Assembly (NCBI GenBank): GCA_021813645.1
Contig: JAKAJW010000436.1
Location: forward strand, 1-7,880
Length of the DNA: 7,880 nt
Source: Pseudomonadota bacterium
GTDB lineage: Bacteria > Pseudomonadota > Alphaproteobacteria > Rhodobacterales > Rhodobacteraceae
Reading direction: 5' to 3'
The notes under the pieces were generated by a model. That model did not search any database. It was not told the DNA's origin and saw only the letters and a list, made by a program, of their open reading frames with translations. A program made the translations under genes and the position numbers. Shown piece by piece: positions 6,427-7,880 of the stretch; positions within the stretch are counted from its first letter, which is position 1; each line of letters starts with the position of its first letter.

Positions 6427-6849
6427 TCACTCGGTCTCTTCGAGAATTTCCCAGAGCGGCCGCGCGCCGAGGCCGAGGAATTCGAGCGCGGCAAGCTCGG
6501 TGTCGCAGGTGCGCGTCACCACCGGATCGACGCCGCGCCAGGGGCGTTGCGCCAGGGCGGCGAGGAACTGCGACAGTCTGGTCGGGGCATAGAAGGCGAT
6601 CAGCGTCTGCGGCAGCGGTGCTGCCAGCAGAAAGCCGACCATATCGGCCTGCATCGCCATCAGCGCCGCGTAATCCGGTTCGAATTCGGTGACCGCCGAC
6701 AGGTCGACGAACTGTTTCTGGCCCGGACGGCTGTCGGGGTCCCGGATATAGGCGCGGAATGCCGCATGGCTTTCCGCAGGTCGCAGGCAGCCCTCAAAGC
6801 GGACGTAGCAAAGTCCGATGTCGGGCAGGATACGCAGTTTTGTCGGCAC
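6427..6849 (-). CDS. Uncharacterised 140-residue protein, GTG start
   Basis: I cannot assign a function. The protein is soluble-looking, without signal peptide or membrane helix. It opens with a short beta-rich stretch (KLRILPDIGLCYVRFEG), then an AESHAAFRAYIRDPDSRPGQ segment and a QKQFVDLSAVTEF strand-like block. That layout recalls the SpoIIAA/STAS-like small hypothetical proteins common in Rhodobacteraceae; the resemblance is an impression. The C-terminal third (TLIAFYAPTRLSQFLAAL, then WEILEETE) is mixed helix and strand. It starts with GTG at 6849, supported by GGAGG (6855-6859) five bases upstream. A GC-rich hairpin abuts that site, and the mmsA terminator lies upstream, so it probably has its own promoter near 6890-6925. 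It lies 107 bases before the acyl-CoA dehydrogenase on the same strand and could be co-transcribed with the valine genes. Confidence 0.8.
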   Translation of the reverse strand: MPTKLRILPDIGLCYVRFEGCLRPAESHAAFRAYIRDPDSRPGQKQFVDLSAVTEFEPDYAALMAMQADMVGFLLAAPLPQTLIAFYAPTRLSQFLAALAQRPWRGVDPVVTRTCDTELAALEFLGLGARPLWEILEETE

Positions 6850-6860
6850 CTTTCCCTCCG

Positions 6861-6882
6861 TGCGCGGGAGCGAGCCCGCGCA
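6861..6882 (-). other. GC-rich leader hairpin abutting a ribosome binding site
   Basis: Perfect 8-bp inverted repeat, TGCGCGGG (6861-6868) and CCCGCGCA (6875-6882), with a 6-base loop. In the - strand mRNA of the 140-residue gene its 3' arm ends one base before the GGAGG at 6855-6859. No T run follows, so it is not a terminator. It could limit ribosome access or shield the leader; that is inference. Confidence 0.5.
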
Positions 6883-6893
6883 ACATGACTTTT

Positions 6894-6922
6894 AAGAAAA
6901 CATGACAGCAGGACCGATGCAA
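6894..6922 (-). promoter_or_regulatory. Weak promoter candidate for the 140-residue gene
   Basis: An AT-richer island in a GC-rich neighbourhood. On the - strand TTGCAT (6917-6922) and TTTCTT (6894-6899) are 17 bases apart, lying between the mmsA terminator and the leader hairpin, where a promoter for the GTG-start gene would be expected. An 8-base direct repeat AACATGAC (6882-6889 and 6899-6906) frames the -10 area. Each hexamer is only a partial consensus match. Confidence 0.25.
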
Positions 6923-6930
6923 TGCGCGCG

Positions 6931-6958
6931 AAAAAGGCCCCGCCCGAGAGGCGGGGCC
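6931..6958 (-). terminator. Rho-independent terminator of mmsA
   Basis: Nine-base-pair perfect GC stem, GGCCCCGCC (6936-6944) and GGCGGGGCC (6950-6958), loop of five bases, followed in the - strand direction by TTTTT (6935 down to 6931). It stands about 120 bases after the mmsA stop and before the 140-residue gene, so it should separate mmsA from the genes to its left. Confidence 0.9.
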
Positions 6959-6970
6959 GCGTGCCGGCCG

Positions 6971-7019
6971 GCGGTCCGAAATCGGTGCCAAATCGGTGCC
7001 AAATCGGTGCTTTGTCGGT
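6971..7019. repeat. Short tandem repeat, 11-base period
   Basis: Unit AAATCGGTGCC occurs as 6979-6989, 6990-7000 and 7001-7010/11 (last base changed). The core TCGGT recurs at 6982, 6993, 7004 and 7015, exactly 11 bases apart, and GCGGT at 6971 keeps the same register. It lies in the untranslated region between the mmsA stop and its terminator, and 11 is not a multiple of three, so it is not a coding repeat. It could be replication slippage or a protein-binding array on one face of the helix. Confidence 0.85.
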
Positions 7020-7078
7020 ATTCGGTTTTCCTTGTCCGTTCAGAGCCTTCTGGCGGGATCCTCACATCCGCTGCCAAG

Positions 7079-7880
7079 TCACTCCATGGCCCGGAAATTG
7101 AACGCCGCGCCTTCCTTGATGCCGCTCGGCCACCGCGAAGTGATCGTCTTGGTGCGGGTGTAGAAGCGGAAGGCGTCCGGCCCGTGCTGGTTCAGGTCGC
7201 CGAAGCCCGACTTCTTCCAGCCGCCGAAGGTGTGATAGGCCAGCGGCACCGGAATCGGCACGTTGATGCCCACCATGCCGATGTTGATCCGGCTGGCGAA
7301 ATCGCGCGCGGTGTCGCCATCGCGGGTGAAGATCGCCGTGCCGTTGCCATATTCATGGTCCATGGCGTAGCTCAGAGCTTCTTCGTAAGTCTTTGCCCGC
7401 ACGGTGGAAAGCACCGGCCCGAAGATCTCCTGCTTGTAGATGTCCATGTCGCGGGTGACGTTGTCGAACAGCGTCGGGCCGACGAAGAAGCCGTTCTCGT
7501 AACCCTGCAGCTTGAAGTTCCGGCCGTCGGCGACCAGCGTGGCGCCTTGCTCCACGCCCGAGGCGATCAGCCCCTTGACGCGCTCCATCGCCGCCTTGGT
7601 GACGAGCGGGCCGTAGTCGACGTCATTGCCCGCCGTATAGGGCCCGACCTTCAGCTTTTCGATCCGCGGGATCAGCCGCTCGATCAGCGCATCAGCGGTC
7701 TTGTCGCCCACCGGGACGGCGACCGAGATCGCCATGCAGCGCTCGCCCGCCGCGCCATAACCGGCGCCCACCAGCGCATCCGCCGCCTGGTCCATATCGG
7801 CGTCCGGCATGATGATCATGTGGTTCTTGGCGCCGCCAAAGCATTGAACGCGGTTGCCGTTCGAGCAGCCGCGGCCATAG
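7079..7880 (-). CDS. mmsA: Methylmalonate-semialdehyde dehydrogenase (CoA-acylating), 5' end outside window
   Basis: Converts methylmalonate semialdehyde, CoA and NAD+ to propionyl-CoA, the last step of the valine route whose earlier enzymes lie to its left; cytoplasmic. The visible 266 residues are the C-terminal half of a roughly 500-residue aldehyde dehydrogenase; the frame stays open to the right edge, so the internal ATG at 7819 is not the start. Seen: NRVQCFGGAKNH followed by IMPDADMDQAADALVGAGYG, then the catalytic-cysteine motif GERCMAIS (visible Cys48), the block YKQEIFGPVLSTVRA, and a C-terminus with RINIGMVGINVPIPVPLAYH and GGWKKSGFGDLNQHG. FGGAKNH and GERCMAIS mark the CoA-dependent MmsA branch rather than ordinary aldehyde dehydrogenases. 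An intrinsic terminator follows downstream, so mmsA ends its own transcript instead of running into the other valine genes. Confidence 0.95.
   Translation of the reverse strand, partial: YGRGCSNGNRVQCFGGAKNHMIIMPDADMDQAADALVGAGYGAAGERCMAISVAVPVGDKTADALIERLIPRIEKLKVGPYTAGNDVDYGPLVTKAAMERVKGLIASGVEQGATLVADGRNFKLQGYENGFFVGPTLFDNVTRDMDIYKQEIFGPVLSTVRAKTYEEALSYAMDHEYGNGTAIFTRDGDTARDFASRINIGMVGINVPIPVPLAYHTFGGWKKSGFGDLNQHGPDAFRFYTRTKTITSRWPSGIKEGAAFNFRAME

Noticed and set aside
5177..6430. Extended N-terminus of the acyl-CoA dehydrogenase
   Set aside because: The added 37 residues are Arg/Gly-rich and unlike the family, which starts at MDFSLSPESQ (6319).
1..7880. Mobile element, defence system, CRISPR or RNA gene
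   Set aside because: No transposase, integrase, nuclease or helicase motif, no spaced repeat array and no tRNA/rRNA-like sequence was seen; gene content is ordinary metabolism.

Overview
The window looks like chromosomal DNA of a GC-rich alphaproteobacterium, most likely of the Rhodobacteraceae/Paracoccaceae group. This rests on the very high GC content with long antisense shadow frames, strong AGGAGG-type ribosome binding sites, and the style of the encoded proteins. It reads as ordinary core and accessory metabolism. I see no transposase, integrase, phage gene, CRISPR array, toxin-antitoxin pair, tRNA or rRNA.

Left part (1-2244): on the + strand, the 3' end of a bifunctional mannose-1-phosphate guanylyltransferase/mannose-6-phosphate isomerase (GDP-mannose supply) is followed one base later by a DUF2478 protein, a family associated with molybdenum genes. 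It converges on mobA (Mo-cofactor guanylyltransferase, - strand). The two stop codons share the tetramer CTAG.

Middle part (2320-6319), all on the - strand and read right to left: isobutyryl-CoA dehydrogenase-type acyl-CoA dehydrogenase, 3-hydroxyisobutyryl-CoA hydrolase and 3-hydroxyisobutyrate dehydrogenase (mmsB), each overlapping the next by 1-4 bases. A Crp/Fnr-family regulator then starts inside the mmsB stop (GTGA overlap), and a small two-cysteine membrane protein (DUF2892) follows. The first three enzymes, with methylmalonate-semialdehyde dehydrogenase (mmsA, cut by the right edge), form the lower valine pathway: isobutyryl-CoA to methacrylyl-CoA, then (after hydration by an enzyme not seen here) 3-hydroxyisobutyryl-CoA to 3-hydroxyisobutyrate, to methylmalonate semialdehyde, to propionyl-CoA.

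Right part (6427-7880): an uncharacterised 140-residue GTG-start protein lies between the acyl-CoA dehydrogenase and mmsA. The 229-base gap 6850-7078 holds a strong intrinsic terminator for mmsA, an 11-base-periodic tandem repeat, and a hairpin touching the ribosome binding site of the 140-residue gene.

The most interesting signal is regulatory. An 18-bp perfect palindrome carrying TGTGA-N6-TCACA overlaps the regulator's stop codon. It is centred exactly 41.5 bases upstream of the start point implied by a plausible -10 element, followed by a hairpin, a perfect Shine-Dalgarno and the DUF2892 gene. This looks like a class II Crp/Fnr-type promoter that lets the regulator drive its membrane-protein neighbour separately from the valine operon. 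The regulator carries an RExxSR recognition helix but lacks the cAMP-binding cassette and the Fe-S cysteines, so its ligand is unknown.
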